64,000 bases of DNA from Bradyrhizobium symbiodeficiens (lineage in GTDB: Bacteria; Pseudomonadota; Alphaproteobacteria; Rhizobiales; Xanthobacteraceae), in the NCBI RefSeq assembly GCF_002266465.3, contig NZ_CP029427.2, positions 2,978,501-3,042,500 on the forward strand, read 5' to 3'. Of this stretch, positions 1 through 9,532 are shown one piece after another. Under the pieces are notes generated by a model. It was not told the DNA's origin. It saw only the letters and a list, made by a program, of their open reading frames with translations, and did not search any database. Made by a program: the position numbers and the translations under genes. Within the stretch, counting starts at the first letter, position 1. Each line of letters begins with the position of its first letter.

Positions 1-1
1 G

Positions 2-1975
2 GTCGGGCGGCTCACCCATCCGGTGGCTTACGATTCCGCATCCGATCGCTATCTCCCGGTCGAGTGGAGCGAAGCGTTCGACATGATCGGTCGGGAGCTT
101 CGGGCCTTGCCCGATCCGAACATGGCGGAGTTCTACACATCCGGGCGGACCTCGAACGAAGCCGCCTTCCTCTATCAGCTCTTCGTGCGCGAATACGGCA
201 CCAACAATTTCCCCGATTGCTCGAACATGTGCCATGAGGCGACCAGCGTCGGCCTGCCGTACTCGCTCGGCGTCGGCAAGGGCACCGTGTTGCTGGAGGA
301 TTTCGACAAGGCCGATTGCATCTTCATCTTCGGCCAGAATCCGGGCACCAACACCCCACGGATGATGACGAGCCTGCGCAACGCGGCTCGCCGCGGCGCA
401 TCGATCATCTCATTCAACCCGTTCCGAGAGCGGGCGCTGGAGCGTTTCCAGGCACCGCAGAGCCCGGTCGAGATGATCACGCTGTCGTCGACGCCGATCA
501 GCTCAAAACTCTTCCAGGTCCGGGTCGGCGGCGACGTCGCCGTTCTCAAGGGGATCATGAAGATCGTGGTCGAGGCGGACGATGCCGCCCGCGCCGCCGA
601 GCAGCCGGAGATCCTGGATTGGGATTTCATTCGCGGTCACACCGTCGGCGTCGAAGCGCTGATCGACGATCTCAAGCGCACGCAATGGCCTGATATCGAA
701 CGTCAGTCCGGCCTGACGCGCGAGGACATGGAATATGCCGCTGGCGCCTACATGAAGGCTGAACGCGCCATCCTTGTCTACGGCATGGGCATCACCCAGC
801 ACTGGCGCGGCGCGAACAACGTCCAGCAGATCGCGAACCTCGCATTGTTGCGCGGCAATGTCGGGCGCGAAGGCGCCGGCGTCTGCCCGGTTCGCGGCCA
901 TTCCAACGTGCAGGGCGACCGTACCGTGGGGATCACGGAGGTCCCCAAGGCGGATTTCCTCGCACGCCTGGAGCAACGCTTCGGTTTCAAGCCTCCGGTC
1001 GCGCCGGGACACAACGTGGTCACCGCGCTGGAAGCCATGATCCGCGGCGAGGTGAAGGCCTTCTTCGCGATGGGCGGCAATTTTGCCGCGGCCATTCCGG
1101 ATTGGCAGGCGACCCGGGCGGCGCTTGGCAAGCTCGATCTGACCGTCCACGTCTCGACCAAGCTCAACCGCAGCCACCTGATCCACGGCCGCGCCGCCCT
1201 GATCCTGCCGTGCCTCGGACGGACCGAAGTCGATGTGCAGGCATCGGGGCCGCAGTCGGTCACGGTGGAGGATTCGATGTCGATGGTGCATGCATCCGGC
1301 GGCCGCAACAAGCCGGCATCGGAGCACCTGCTCAGCGAGGTCGCGATCGTCGCCGGCGTCGCCAAGGCGACGCTGGGCGAGCGTACGGTGGTCGACTGGG
1401 ACGGCTTCGTTGCCGATTACGATCGCATCCGCGATGCGATCGAGGCCGTGTTCCCGATATTCCAGGGCTACAATGCCCGCATCCGCGTCCCCGGCGGCTT
1501 CCATCTCACCTCGACCGCACGCGAGCGCATCTGGGCGACCCCCTCGGGCAAGGCGAACTTCCTGGTCTTCCCGGGCTGCGGCGAAGACCCGCCGGAAAGC
1601 GATCCCGATTCGCTCTGGCTCACCACCATACGCAGCCACGATCAGTACAACACCACGCTCTACTCGATGTCCGATCGCTATCGCGGCGTTGTCGGCCAGC
1701 GCGACGTGATCTTCCTCAACGAATACGAGCTGAGGAAGCGCGGGCTTGCCGATGGCGATCGCGTCGACCTGATCACCGCCTCGACCGACGGCGCCGAGCG
1801 GATCGTGCGCAACTTCCGCGTCGTAGCCTATTCTTTTCCGACTGGCTGCTGCGCGGCCTACTATCCGGAGACCAATCCGTTGGTTCCGCTCTATGGCCGC
1901 GACCCGCTCAGCTTTACGCCGTCATACAAGGGCGTCCCGATCCGCCTGGTGCGTTCGGCTGCTCCCGGGGGATAG
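2..1975 (+). CDS. YdeP-type molybdopterin oxidoreductase alpha subunit, 5' end outside the window
   Basis: The reading frame is open to the left edge, so the protein is missing its N-terminus; YdeP relatives are about 750-770 residues and 657 are present. The motif CSNMCHE lies about 72-78 residues in, followed by FGQNPGTNTPR, typical of bis-MGD-binding oxidoreductases. The last ~110 residues form the molydopterin dinucleotide-binding domain (DQYNTTLYSMSDRY). The family is related to formate dehydrogenase H but has no selenocysteine; the substrate of YdeP proteins is not firmly known and a role in acid or stress physiology is only suggested. There is no export signal in the visible part. The gene converges with, and overlaps by 54 bp, a histidine kinase on the other strand. 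Confidence 0.88.
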   Translation, partial: VGRLTHPVAYDSASDRYLPVEWSEAFDMIGRELRALPDPNMAEFYTSGRTSNEAAFLYQLFVREYGTNNFPDCSNMCHEATSVGLPYSLGVGKGTVLLEDFDKADCIFIFGQNPGTNTPRMMTSLRNAARRGASIISFNPFRERALERFQAPQSPVEMITLSSTPISSKLFQVRVGGDVAVLKGIMKIVVEADDAARAAEQPEILDWDFIRGHTVGVEALIDDLKRTQWPDIERQSGLTREDMEYAAGAYMKAERAILVYGMGITQHWRGANNVQQIANLALLRGNVGREGAGVCPVRGHSNVQGDRTVGITEVPKADFLARLEQRFGFKPPVAPGHNVVTALEAMIRGEVKAFFAMGGNFAAAIPDWQATRAALGKLDLTVHVSTKLNRSHLIHGRAALILPCLGRTEVDVQASGPQSVTVEDSMSMVHASGGRNKPASEHLLSEVAIVAGVAKATLGERTVVDWDGFVADYDRIRDAIEAVFPIFQGYNARIRVPGGFHLTSTARERIWATPSGKANFLVFPGCGEDPPESDPDSLWLTTIRSHDQYNTTLYSMSDRYRGVVGQRDVIFLNEYELRKRGLADGDRVDLITASTDGAERIVRNFRVVAYSFPTGCCAAYYPETNPLVPLYGRDPLSFTPSYKGVPIRLVRSAAPGG

Positions 1976-3412
1976 CGGCAGCGTAAACCAGAAGCGGGCG
2001 CCGCCATTGACGCCATGGCCTTCGGCGCCGATCCGACCGCCGTGCGCTTCGACGATCGACCGGCAGATCGGTAGTCCCATGCCCATCCCATTGTCCTTGG
2101 TCGTGAAAAAGCTTTCGAACAGCCGATCGAGATGTTCGGCGGCAATGCCGGGACCGTTGTCTTCCACGGAGCAGCACAGCGTGGCCGCGTCTTGCGTGAT
2201 CGTGCTGATGACGATTCTGCGATCGCCATATCCAGCCTGTGACAGCGCCTGCACCGCGTTGATGGCCAGGTTGACGATCACCTGTTGGAGCTGGGTGCGG
2301 TCACCGAGCACCTGTGGCGCGCTCGGATCGGGTTGGTGCAGAATGCTCACGCTTCGGGATTCCATCTCGTGTCGCAGGAAGAGAAGCGCTTCGCGGATGA
2401 TCTCGTCGAACGACAGGGATGCCTGCTCGGGCGCTTTCCGGGAAGCCATCCCGTGAACGCGCGCCACGATGTTCGCGGCGCGCTGGGCATCCACGACGAT
2501 GTTCTCGATGGTCTTGCGGATCTCGACGATATCGGGCGTAGGCCTGTTCAGCCACCGCAGCCCGGCCGCGCCGCTGGTTGCGATGGCGGCCAGCGGCTGG
2601 TTGACCTCGTGCGCGATCGAGGCGGTGAGCTCGCCGAGCATCGAGACGCGCGCGGCATGCGCGAACTCGGCCCGGACCTGCTGGAGCTTCTGCTGCGCGC
2701 GAACACGCTGTGAGATGTCGATGGTGCCGACTAGGCTGATTTCGAGGTCGTTGATGGGGCCGACGCGGGCCGTCGTGAAGAGGACGTCGACGACACGGCC
2801 GTCCCAGGTGACCATCTGGGTCTCTTCCTCGAAGTTCGTCTCACCGCCATAACGTGACTCCATGGCCCGCCGGAACGTATCGGGACGTTCCTTCCAGGTC
2901 TCGGCCATGGATGGTCCGACATAGCCGCTGACGCCGCCTCCGAACATCTGGACGGCCCGTTCGTTGGCCTCCTGAAACGAGAGCGCGTCCATGCAGGTCC
3001 GGAGGAACTCGGGATGGCTATCGAAATAGGGGCCGAGGTCCTTGACCCCTTCGCGGCGCAATTTCCGGAACAGCACGACCAGCCTGCTGGCGTCGAGCTG
3101 ATGGAATGCGATCGGCATGCGGCTGAACAGATGGCGATATCGCTGCTCGCTCCGCTCCAGCTCGGTATGGGCCTTCTTCCGGGCGGTGAGCGTCAGGCTG
3201 ATCACCACGAGCGAAGCCGCTATCGAGGCGGCGAATGCGATCGATGTGAAATTGAAGCCGAGCAGGGAAGACGTGAACGACAACAAGCTCAGGGCAACAC
3301 TACCCCACGCCCACAGTGGAGCGCGATGCCGCATGGGCCAGCCTGGGAGCACACGGCGCCACCATCGCTGGGGCTTTACGGGCGTGGAGCCATCCAGGCG
3401 TTCGAGCGTCAT
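1922..3412 (-). CDS. PAS-domain sensor histidine kinase (orphan, FixL/TodS-like transmitter)
   Basis: A 496-residue protein with two hydrophobic segments at about residues 33-76, a PAS-like region (about 90-235), a HisKA domain with phospho-acceptor H268 in SIAHEVNQPLAAI, and a HATPase_c domain (NAVQAL, VEDNGPGI, GMGMGLPIC). The spacing of the TMs implies a membrane anchor with almost no periplasmic domain, so sensing is probably cytoplasmic or in the membrane. No response regulator lies next to it. It sits 101 bp after the thioesterase gene of the efflux operon on the same strand and could be read from that transcript. The transmitter and the preceding ~140 residues are clearly related to the kinase at 19145-21064. 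The 3' end overlaps the convergent oxidoreductase gene. Confidence 0.9.
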   Translation of the reverse strand: MTLERLDGSTPVKPQRWWRRVLPGWPMRHRAPLWAWGSVALSLLSFTSSLLGFNFTSIAFAASIAASLVVISLTLTARKKAHTELERSEQRYRHLFSRMPIAFHQLDASRLVVLFRKLRREGVKDLGPYFDSHPEFLRTCMDALSFQEANERAVQMFGGGVSGYVGPSMAETWKERPDTFRRAMESRYGGETNFEEETQMVTWDGRVVDVLFTTARVGPINDLEISLVGTIDISQRVRAQQKLQQVRAEFAHAARVSMLGELTASIAHEVNQPLAAIATSGAAGLRWLNRPTPDIVEIRKTIENIVVDAQRAANIVARVHGMASRKAPEQASLSFDEIIREALLFLRHEMESRSVSILHQPDPSAPQVLGDRTQLQQVIVNLAINAVQALSQAGYGDRRIVISTITQDAATLCCSVEDNGPGIAAEHLDRLFESFFTTKDNGMGMGLPICRSIVEAHGGRIGAEGHGVNGGARFWFTLPLSPGSSRTHQADRDALV

Positions 3413-3513
3413 ACGAAATGTCTAATTCGACGTTGAAGAGTCGTCTTTTGCAATCTGACAGGTCCTTTGTCAAAGCGCACGAGGTCGCGATCGGCTGCTC
3501 GCCGGCCGCGAGG

Positions 3514-3930
3514 CTAGGCCATCTCTGCTGTTGATCTTGTCACGTCGAACCGCCGCTCGAACTCGGCGACATCGACTACGCCGCGCCGGTGCGTGCCGTC
3601 GCCGATCTTGCGGCCGCCGTCCCAGGCCTCGATTTCGAACAGCACGCTCTTGGCCTCGACCGCGATCACCCGCGCGATTGCGCGCACCGTGCGGCCGACC
3701 GGCGTTGCGGCGAGGTGGCGGATGTTGACCATCATCCCGACGCTCACATGGCCTGCGGGCAGGAACGGCTGCACCGCCGATCCGGCGGCCATTTCCATGT
3801 GCAGGATCATCATCGGCGTGCCGTAGACCGCCGGCATGCCTGGTATCACGTGGCCGACCGTCATCTCGGGCGTGACGGCCACCAGTTTGTCGGCGGTCAT
3901 GCCGGCGGTCACCTTCTCAAGCGGATTCAT
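3514..3930 (-). CDS. FlK-type hotdog-fold thioesterase
   Basis: A 138-residue single hotdog domain. T38, E46 and H72 can be picked out in GTPMM, HMEMAAG and RHLAATPVG; the spacings of 8 and 26 residues equal those of the catalytic Thr42, Glu50 and His76 of the fluoroacetyl-CoA thioesterase FlK, and the HLAATPVG stretch is a signature of that family. It probably hydrolyses a small acyl-CoA, but the acyl group cannot be read from the sequence. The start codon lies inside the end of the RND pump gene (14 bp overlap), which suggests translational coupling. A thioesterase as the last gene of an efflux operon is unusual. There is no signal peptide, so it acts in the cytoplasm. Confidence 0.85.
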   Translation of the reverse strand: MNPLEKVTAGMTADKLVAVTPEMTVGHVIPGMPAVYGTPMMILHMEMAAGSAVQPFLPAGHVSVGMMVNIRHLAATPVGRTVRAIARVIAVEAKSVLFEIEAWDGGRKIGDGTHRRGVVDVAEFERRFDVTRSTAEMA

Positions 3931-6900
3931 GGCTCAGTTCCGTATCTGCCCCGGTTGTCGAGAGAGTGGATGTCGCGGCCGCCCGCGGCTTGCGCCCGGT
4001 GAACCAGTTGCCGAGCTTGTCAAGATAGAGATAGACCACGGGCGTGGTGTAGAGCGTCAGGATCTGCGAGAACATCAGGCCGCCGACGATGGTGTAGCCG
4101 AGCGGCTGGCGCAACTCCGCGCCGGTACCGGTGCCGAGCATCAGCGGCACGCCGCCGAGCAGCGCGGCCATCGTCGTCATCAGGATGGGGCGGAAGCGCA
4201 GCGTGCAGGCCTGGTAGATCGCCTCTTCCGGGCTGAGCCCGTGCTCGCGTTCCACCTGTAGAGCGAAATCGACCAGCATGATGCCGTTCTTCTTGACGAT
4301 GCCGATCAGCAGGATGATGCCGATGATGGCGATGACGCTGAGATCCATATGGACGGCGAGTAGCAGCAGCAGCGCGCCGATGCCGGCCGAAGGCAGCGTC
4401 GACAGGATCGTGATCGGATGGATCAGGCTCTCATAGAGCACGCCGAGAATGATGTAGATCACGATCAGCGCCGCCCCGATCAACAGCGGCGTGCCCGACA
4501 GCGAGGACTGGAAGGCCTGCGCATTGCCCTGGAACGATGTCGACAGCGAGGCGGGCTTACCGATCTCCTTCTCGATCTTCTGGACCGCCGTCACCGCATC
4601 GCCGAGCGCTGCGCCGGGCCGCAGGTTGAACGAGATCGTGACCGAGGGAAACAGGCTCTGGTGATTGATCAGGATGGGCGCAGGCTTGATGACGGCGTGG
4701 ACCAGCGTGCTCAGGGGCACCTGCTGGCCGCCAGCCGAGTTCAGGTAGATGTCCTTGAGCGCCTCGGGTCCGTATTGAAACTTCGGATCGACCTCCATCA
4801 CGACGTGATACTGGTTCAGCGAGGTGAACATGGTGGAGACGATGCGCTGGCCGAAGGCGTCGTCGAGGGCGTTGTCGATCGTCGTCGGCAGGATACCGAA
4901 GCTGGAGGCGACTTCCCGATTGACGGTGACTTCGAGCCTCGGACCGGCATTGGCCTGGTCGCTCGCGACGTCGGTGATGAGGTCGAGCGCGCGGAGTTTT
5001 GCCAGGAAGGTCGCCGACCAGTTGGTGAGCTCGTTGGAATCTGCGTCCGTCAGCGTGTATTGATACTGCGTCTTCGACAGCCGTGCGCCGATGGTGATGT
5101 CCTGGGCAGCCTGCATGTAAAGCCTGATGCCCTGGATGTGGGCCAGCCGGGGCCCCAGCCGCTCGATCACCTGATCGGCGCTGGCCTTGCGCTCGGGCTT
5201 CGGCTTCAGGACGATGAAGATGCGTCCCTGATTGAGCGTTGCCGTCGGTCCGCCCGGACCGATATAGCTCGCCACCGACTGGATCGCCGGATCTTTCGAG
5301 AGGATGCCGACGATCGCCTGCTGACGTTCGGACATCGCGGGGAAGGAGATGTCCTGGGCAGCCTCGGTGATCCCGACGATCTGCCCGGTGTCCTGCTGCG
5401 GGAAGAAACCTTTCGGGATGATCACGTACAGATAGCCGGTCAGCGCGATGGTCGAGAGCATCACCAGCAGCGTCACGAAGCGATGGCGCAGAACGATCCG
5501 CAGGCCTCTCGCATAGAGTGAAAGCAGGGCATCGAATCCCCGTTCGAAGGCGAGATAGAGCCGGCCGTGTGTCTTCCGCGATTGGTCCTTCAGCAGCCGC
5601 GCGCACATCATCGGCGTCAGTGTGAGCGAGATGACCAGAGACAGCAGCAGCGCGGCGGTGATCGTGACTGCGAATTCCTGGAACAGCTTGCCGACGTAGC
5701 CGCCCATCAGGAACAGCGGGATGAACACCGCGATCAGCGACAGGGTGATGGAGACGATGGTGAAGCCGATCTCGCTGGAGCCCTTGAGCGCCGCTTCCAT
5801 CGGCGTCATGCCCTGCTCGAGATGGCGTACGATGTTCTCGATGACCACGACGGCATCGTCGACCACGAAGCCGACCGCGATCGACAGCGCCATCAGCGAG
5901 AGATTGTCCAGGCTGTAGCCGAGCACGTAGAGAACCGCGAACGTGCCGATCAGCGCCAGTGGAACCGTGATCGCCGGAATGACGGTGGCCCAGAAATTCC
6001 GCAGGAACAGGAAGATGACCATTACCACCAATGCGACCGTCAGCATCAGGGTGAACTGGACGTCGGAGACCGCGGCGCGGATGGTGGCGGTTCGGTCGGC
6101 GGCGATCGTCACCTTGATCGCCGGCGGAACGGAGGCCTGCAGCTGCGGCAGCAGCTTCTTGATCCGGTCGACGGTCTGGATCACGTTGGCACCGGGCACG
6201 CGCTGGACTGCCAGAATGATGGCGCGCTCTTTGCCGTACCAGCCGGCCAGCAGGTCGTTCTCGGGTCCTTCGATCGCCGTGCCGATATCGCGTATGCGCA
6301 CCGGCGAGCCGTTGCGGTAGGCGATGATGAGGTCCTCATAGGCGGAGGGCTTGAGCAGTTGATCGTTGGTGTTCAACGTATAGGTGACGCGCGGGCTGTT
6401 GAGCGTGCCCTTCGGCAAATCGACATTGGCGCCGGCGATCACGTTGCGGACGTCTTCGAGGCCGATGCCGCGGGCGGCGAGCGCCTGCGGATTGACGCGG
6501 ACACGGATTGCGGGCTTCTGCTGGCCGCCGATGCCGACCAGGCCCACGCCCGGCACCTGCGAGATCTTCGGCAGCAGGATGTTCTCCGCGTAGGCGTCGA
6601 CCGTGGTCAGCGGTAATGAGTCCGACGTCAGCGCGATCAGCATGATCGGCGTCTCGGCCGGGTTGACCTTCCTGATCGTCGGCGGGTAGGGGATGTTCGG
6701 CGGCAGGAAGGGGCTCGCGGCGTTGATCGCGGCCAGCACGTCGACCGCGGCGCTGTCGACCGTGCGCGACAGCTCGAACTGCACTGTGAGCTGTGCCACG
6801 CCGAGTGCGCTGGACGAGGTGAGCTGGGTGATGCCGGGAATCTGGCTGAGCTGCTGTTCGAGCGGCGTGGCCAGGGACGACGCGATCGTGCCGGGGTCGG

Positions 6901-7060
6901 CGCCAGGCAGTTGCGCCGAGATCTGGATGGTCGGGTAGTTGACGTTCGGCAGCGCGCCGACCGGCAGCAGCGGATAGGCCGCAAGGCCGCACAACAGCAA
7001 GCCGGCCATCAGCAGGGCAGTCGCGATCGGCCGCAGGATGAAGGGCGCGGAGAGGTTCAT
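3917..7060 (-). CDS. RND efflux pump inner-membrane subunit, MdtB/MdtC-like
   Basis: A 1047-residue HAE1-type RND permease. The N-terminus MNLSAPFILRPIATALLMAG is the usual first membrane helix of MdtB/MdtC proteins; proton-relay helix motifs (VDDAVVVIENI) and duplicated halves are present. The start was placed at the ATG at 7060, which forms an ATGA overlap with the stop of the adaptor gene; the open frame upstream of that ATG is only a shadow of the adaptor gene. The pump should work with the adaptor encoded at 7057-8229 and an outer-membrane channel that is not in this window. Substrates are probably amphiphilic compounds, but the sequence does not define them. The 3' end overlaps the FlK-like thioesterase gene. 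Confidence 0.95.
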   Translation of the reverse strand: MNLSAPFILRPIATALLMAGLLLCGLAAYPLLPVGALPNVNYPTIQISAQLPGADPGTIASSLATPLEQQLSQIPGITQLTSSSALGVAQLTVQFELSRTVDSAAVDVLAAINAASPFLPPNIPYPPTIRKVNPAETPIMLIALTSDSLPLTTVDAYAENILLPKISQVPGVGLVGIGGQQKPAIRVRVNPQALAARGIGLEDVRNVIAGANVDLPKGTLNSPRVTYTLNTNDQLLKPSAYEDLIIAYRNGSPVRIRDIGTAIEGPENDLLAGWYGKERAIILAVQRVPGANVIQTVDRIKKLLPQLQASVPPAIKVTIAADRTATIRAAVSDVQFTLMLTVALVVMVIFLFLRNFWATVIPAITVPLALIGTFAVLYVLGYSLDNLSLMALSIAVGFVVDDAVVVIENIVRHLEQGMTPMEAALKGSSEIGFTIVSITLSLIAVFIPLFLMGGYVGKLFQEFAVTITAALLLSLVISLTLTPMMCARLLKDQSRKTHGRLYLAFERGFDALLSLYARGLRIVLRHRFVTLLVMLSTIALTGYLYVIIPKGFFPQQDTGQIVGITEAAQDISFPAMSERQQAIVGILSKDPAIQSVASYIGPGGPTATLNQGRIFIVLKPKPERKASADQVIERLGPRLAHIQGIRLYMQAAQDITIGARLSKTQYQYTLTDADSNELTNWSATFLAKLRALDLITDVASDQANAGPRLEVTVNREVASSFGILPTTIDNALDDAFGQRIVSTMFTSLNQYHVVMEVDPKFQYGPEALKDIYLNSAGGQQVPLSTLVHAVIKPAPILINHQSLFPSVTISFNLRPGAALGDAVTAVQKIEKEIGKPASLSTSFQGNAQAFQSSLSGTPLLIGAALIVIYIILGVLYESLIHPITILSTLPSAGIGALLLLLAVHMDLSVIAIIGIILLIGIVKKNGIMLVDFALQVEREHGLSPEEAIYQACTLRFRPILMTTMAALLGGVPLMLGTGTGAELRQPLGYTIVGGLMFSQILTLYTTPVVYLYLDKLGNWFTGRKPRAAATSTLSTTGADTELSHESA

Positions 7061-8229
7061 GGGAGCGCGTCCTGCACGGCGCTTTGCAGATCGGCTTCGC
7101 GTGCCGCCTTGCCGTGCAGTTCTCTGACGCGGCTTCCTTCGGTCAACCGATACTGGCCATCGACCACGACGACGTCGCCCGATTTCAAGCCCCGATCGAT
7201 CAGGGCCTGTCCGTCGCTGATCTCGACCACGTGAACGGGGCGCAAGGTAGCTGTCTGATCGGCAGACACGACGTAGACATAGCTGCCGTTCGGACCTTGC
7301 TGAACTGCCGATCCCGCCACCGTCAGGGCATCCTTGCGGGTCTCCAGCAGCAGGCGCGCGTTCACCAGCTGCCCTGGCCATAGCCGGTGCTCATGGTTCG
7401 GGAACACCGCCTTGAGCTGGACGGTGCCAGTGGTCCCCGCGATCTCGTTGTTGACCAGCAGCAGCGTGCCCTCATCGAGCTTCATCTTGTTGTCCTGGCT
7501 GTAGGCGATGACCTTCAGCGCTCCCTTCGCGGCCTGCTCCTGGATTGCGGGCAGATCCGCCTGCGGCAGGGTGAACAGCAGCGAGATCGGTTCGATCTGG
7601 GTGACGACGACCAGACCGTTCGGATCGGTCGGATGAATCACATTGCCGACGTCGATCTGGCGGACACCCGTGATGCCGGGGATCGCCGACGTCAGGCGCG
7701 TGTAGCTGAGCTGGACATTGGCCTGATCGATTTGCGCCTCGTCGGCCTTCACGGCGGCCTTGAGCTGCGCCACCTGCGCCGTCTGCGTCTCGATCAGTTG
7801 CGGGGTCGCATAACCCTTGTCGCCGAGCTGATTGTAGCGAGAAAGATTGGCCTCGGCGTTCACGAGCTGCGCCTGGTCCCGGTCGCGGTTCGCCGTCAAC
7901 TGCTCGATCTGTGCCTCGTAAGGACGAGGATCGATTTGGGCGAGCAGGTCGCCGGCTTTGACGGTCTGGCCCTCGGTGAACGCGATCTTGACGATCTGTC
8001 CCTGAATCTGGCTGCGCACCACGTCGGTGTTGTAGGCGATCACCGTGCCGATGCCGCGCAGATAGATCGGAACATCCTTGCCGGTGACGGTGGCAGCAAC
8101 CACTGGCACGGCGGCGGGCAGCGGCGCGGCGGTGACGATCGGCTTCTTGTCGCCACCGAAAAGCCAGAAGCCTCCGCCGATCACGATTGCGGCGAGAGCA
8201 ACGAGTGCAATGGTGAGGCTCCGTTTCAC
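7057..8229 (-). CDS. RND efflux periplasmic adaptor (membrane fusion protein), MdtA-like
   Basis: A 390-residue adaptor with an N-terminal signal or anchor (about residues 5-25, ALVALAAIVIGGGFWLF), a lipoyl-like barrel half (VRSQIQGQIVKIAFTEGQTV), a coiled-coil hairpin (about 110-170) and a beta-barrel and membrane-proximal part. It should join the inner-membrane pump encoded next to it to an outer-membrane channel. Translation starts at a GTG that overlaps the stop codon of the upstream gene (GTGA), and the gene's own stop overlaps the pump start (ATGA), so all three are translationally linked. Confidence 0.94.
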   Translation of the reverse strand: MKRSLTIALVALAAIVIGGGFWLFGGDKKPIVTAAPLPAAVPVVAATVTGKDVPIYLRGIGTVIAYNTDVVRSQIQGQIVKIAFTEGQTVKAGDLLAQIDPRPYEAQIEQLTANRDRDQAQLVNAEANLSRYNQLGDKGYATPQLIETQTAQVAQLKAAVKADEAQIDQANVQLSYTRLTSAIPGITGVRQIDVGNVIHPTDPNGLVVVTQIEPISLLFTLPQADLPAIQEQAAKGALKVIAYSQDNKMKLDEGTLLLVNNEIAGTTGTVQLKAVFPNHEHRLWPGQLVNARLLLETRKDALTVAGSAVQQGPNGSYVYVVSADQTATLRPVHVVEISDGQALIDRGLKSGDVVVVDGQYRLTEGSRVRELHGKAAREADLQSAVQDALP

Positions 8230-8777
8230 GGCGATGATCCTCCTTGATCTCCGGGATTGCCGGAGCCGTTGATTGAACTCGTGCTGCCCACGGAGTCGGG
8301 GCCGGGCACCGGCACGAACGAACTGATTCCGGCGCCGCCGAGCTCGGTGGATCCGAGCGGAATCCCGACGCTTCCGACTGTCGATGTCGAGGGAGGCAAG
8401 GCTGACTGGGTCGTCAAGCCGTTGGGGCAGGCAAGTGACGAGCTTCCGGAGAGGCCGCCGCCGTCGAACAGGGCTCCCGATGATCCGGGATTGCCTGATG
8501 CGGCGCAGTTCGTCGTGCCTTGCAATGGCGTGATCGGAGATACGCCCGGCGTTGCAATTTCAGTCGAGCCCAGCGGAATGCCTTCAGGCCGTGTCGAACC
8601 CATGTTGAGCGGCGAGGTCGAGAGCATTCCGATCGATGGTGGCATCGTCGGCAGTGCCGTTTGCGCAATAACCGCTGCGGCGGGCAGCCATATCAGGCTA
8701 AATGCAAGAGCCGCACCCAGAAGCATCGATGTAAACCGGCGGTATTTGGACCTGTTCGAGGAGGGCTGTTCTCGCAT
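8226..8777 (-). CDS. Exported Gly/Ser/Pro-rich protein with two internal repeats
   Basis: A 183-residue protein of unknown function. A signal peptide is clear (residues about 14-39, ending in IAQ). The mature part is low in charged residues and rich in Gly, Ser, Pro and Thr. The heptad IPLGSTE occurs at 67-73 and 139-145, and SGNPG at 94-98 and 172-176, so the protein is built from two related units of about 72-78 residues. It contains two cysteines (91 and 117). A ribosome-binding site (GGAG, about 7 nt) precedes the ATG at 8777. It lies directly upstream of, and overlaps, the efflux adaptor gene, suggesting a periplasmic role connected to the pump, but no known family was recognised. Confidence 0.75.
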   Translation of the reverse strand: MREQPSSNRSKYRRFTSMLLGAALAFSLIWLPAAAVIAQTALPTMPPSIGMLSTSPLNMGSTRPEGIPLGSTEIATPGVSPITPLQGTTNCAASGNPGSSGALFDGGGLSGSSSLACPNGLTTQSALPPSTSTVGSVGIPLGSTELGGAGISSFVPVPGPDSVGSTSSINGSGNPGDQGGSSP

Positions 8778-8894
8778 GGGCTGCTCCGGATTCCTTCATT
8801 GCGCGGAACGATAGGGAACGGCCGGCGTGCCGGTATTCCCTGAACGCACGTCCCGCTGTCTGGCCGCACGATCGCAAAGGCATCCCCTCCGGAA

Positions 8895-9254
8895 TCATTG
8901 TGGCGCCTGCTGGAGCAGTAGCGTCGCCTCGGACAGCTCGCGGCGGCACCTGGCGATGTCGCCGGAACCGTCCGCCGCCCGCGCGCGATCGAGGGCATCG
9001 AGCGCGAGCCGAAGATGCGCTCCCCTTGCGCCTTCCGCTTGCGCCAGAGATCGCGGCGTGGGCTGATCACCGCGTAGTGCCTCGAGGCTCTCCGGACTCC
9101 AGCCATTTGCGTCTGCATTCTTCTCAATGGCGGCGTCCAGCTGTGCCTGGACACGCCCGATCGAATCCTCGCAGGACGCTGCATGGACCGGAGTTGCCGC
9201 ATTCAGGAGGACTATAAGGGCAGCTGCGATCCGGATGAGTGAATTCGGTGTCAT
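8895..9254 (-). CDS. Small exported helical protein of unknown function
   Basis: A 119-residue protein that starts MTPNSLIRIAAALIVLLNAA and has a signal peptide ending near VHA (residues about 20-25). The mature part is predicted helical, with two cysteines (SCEDSIG and IARCRREL) that may form a disulfide. The start at 9254 was chosen because AGGGA precedes it at a good distance and it places the signal peptide at the N-terminus; the frame is open further upstream. It is on the same strand as the efflux genes with a 117 bp gap and is probably the first gene of that transcription unit. No family was recognised. Confidence 0.65.
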   Translation of the reverse strand: MTPNSLIRIAAALIVLLNAATPVHAASCEDSIGRVQAQLDAAIEKNADANGWSPESLEALRGDQPTPRSLAQAEGARGAHLRLALDALDRARAADGSGDIARCRRELSEATLLLQQAPQ

Positions 9255-9532
9255 TGTCGATCCCTGCGCCATCGTCGATCGGTTCGACCTGTGGCTTCTG
9301 CGGAAGACGATGGCAGTTCTGGTCTTCGCGACGTCGTGACTCTCCGCACGCATGGCATCTGCTCCGCTCGAAGTGCACGGCCTAAGTAGGTCGCGTCCGG
9401 AGGATGTGCGAGTGGCCGCCGTTGTGACGAGCAGTTTTCGGCGTGCGAAGTGGCAAGGGCCGTTGCTTGCCGAAATACGCAGGCCAGCGGCGGAACTAGT
9501 GTCGCGTCATTCCAACCCGGAGTAATCCCGAC

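Noticed and set aside
7061..7381. N-terminal extension of the RND pump to 1154 residues
   Set aside because: The extra residues are a frame shadow of the adaptor gene; the ATG at 7060 overlaps the adaptor stop and gives the family N-terminus.
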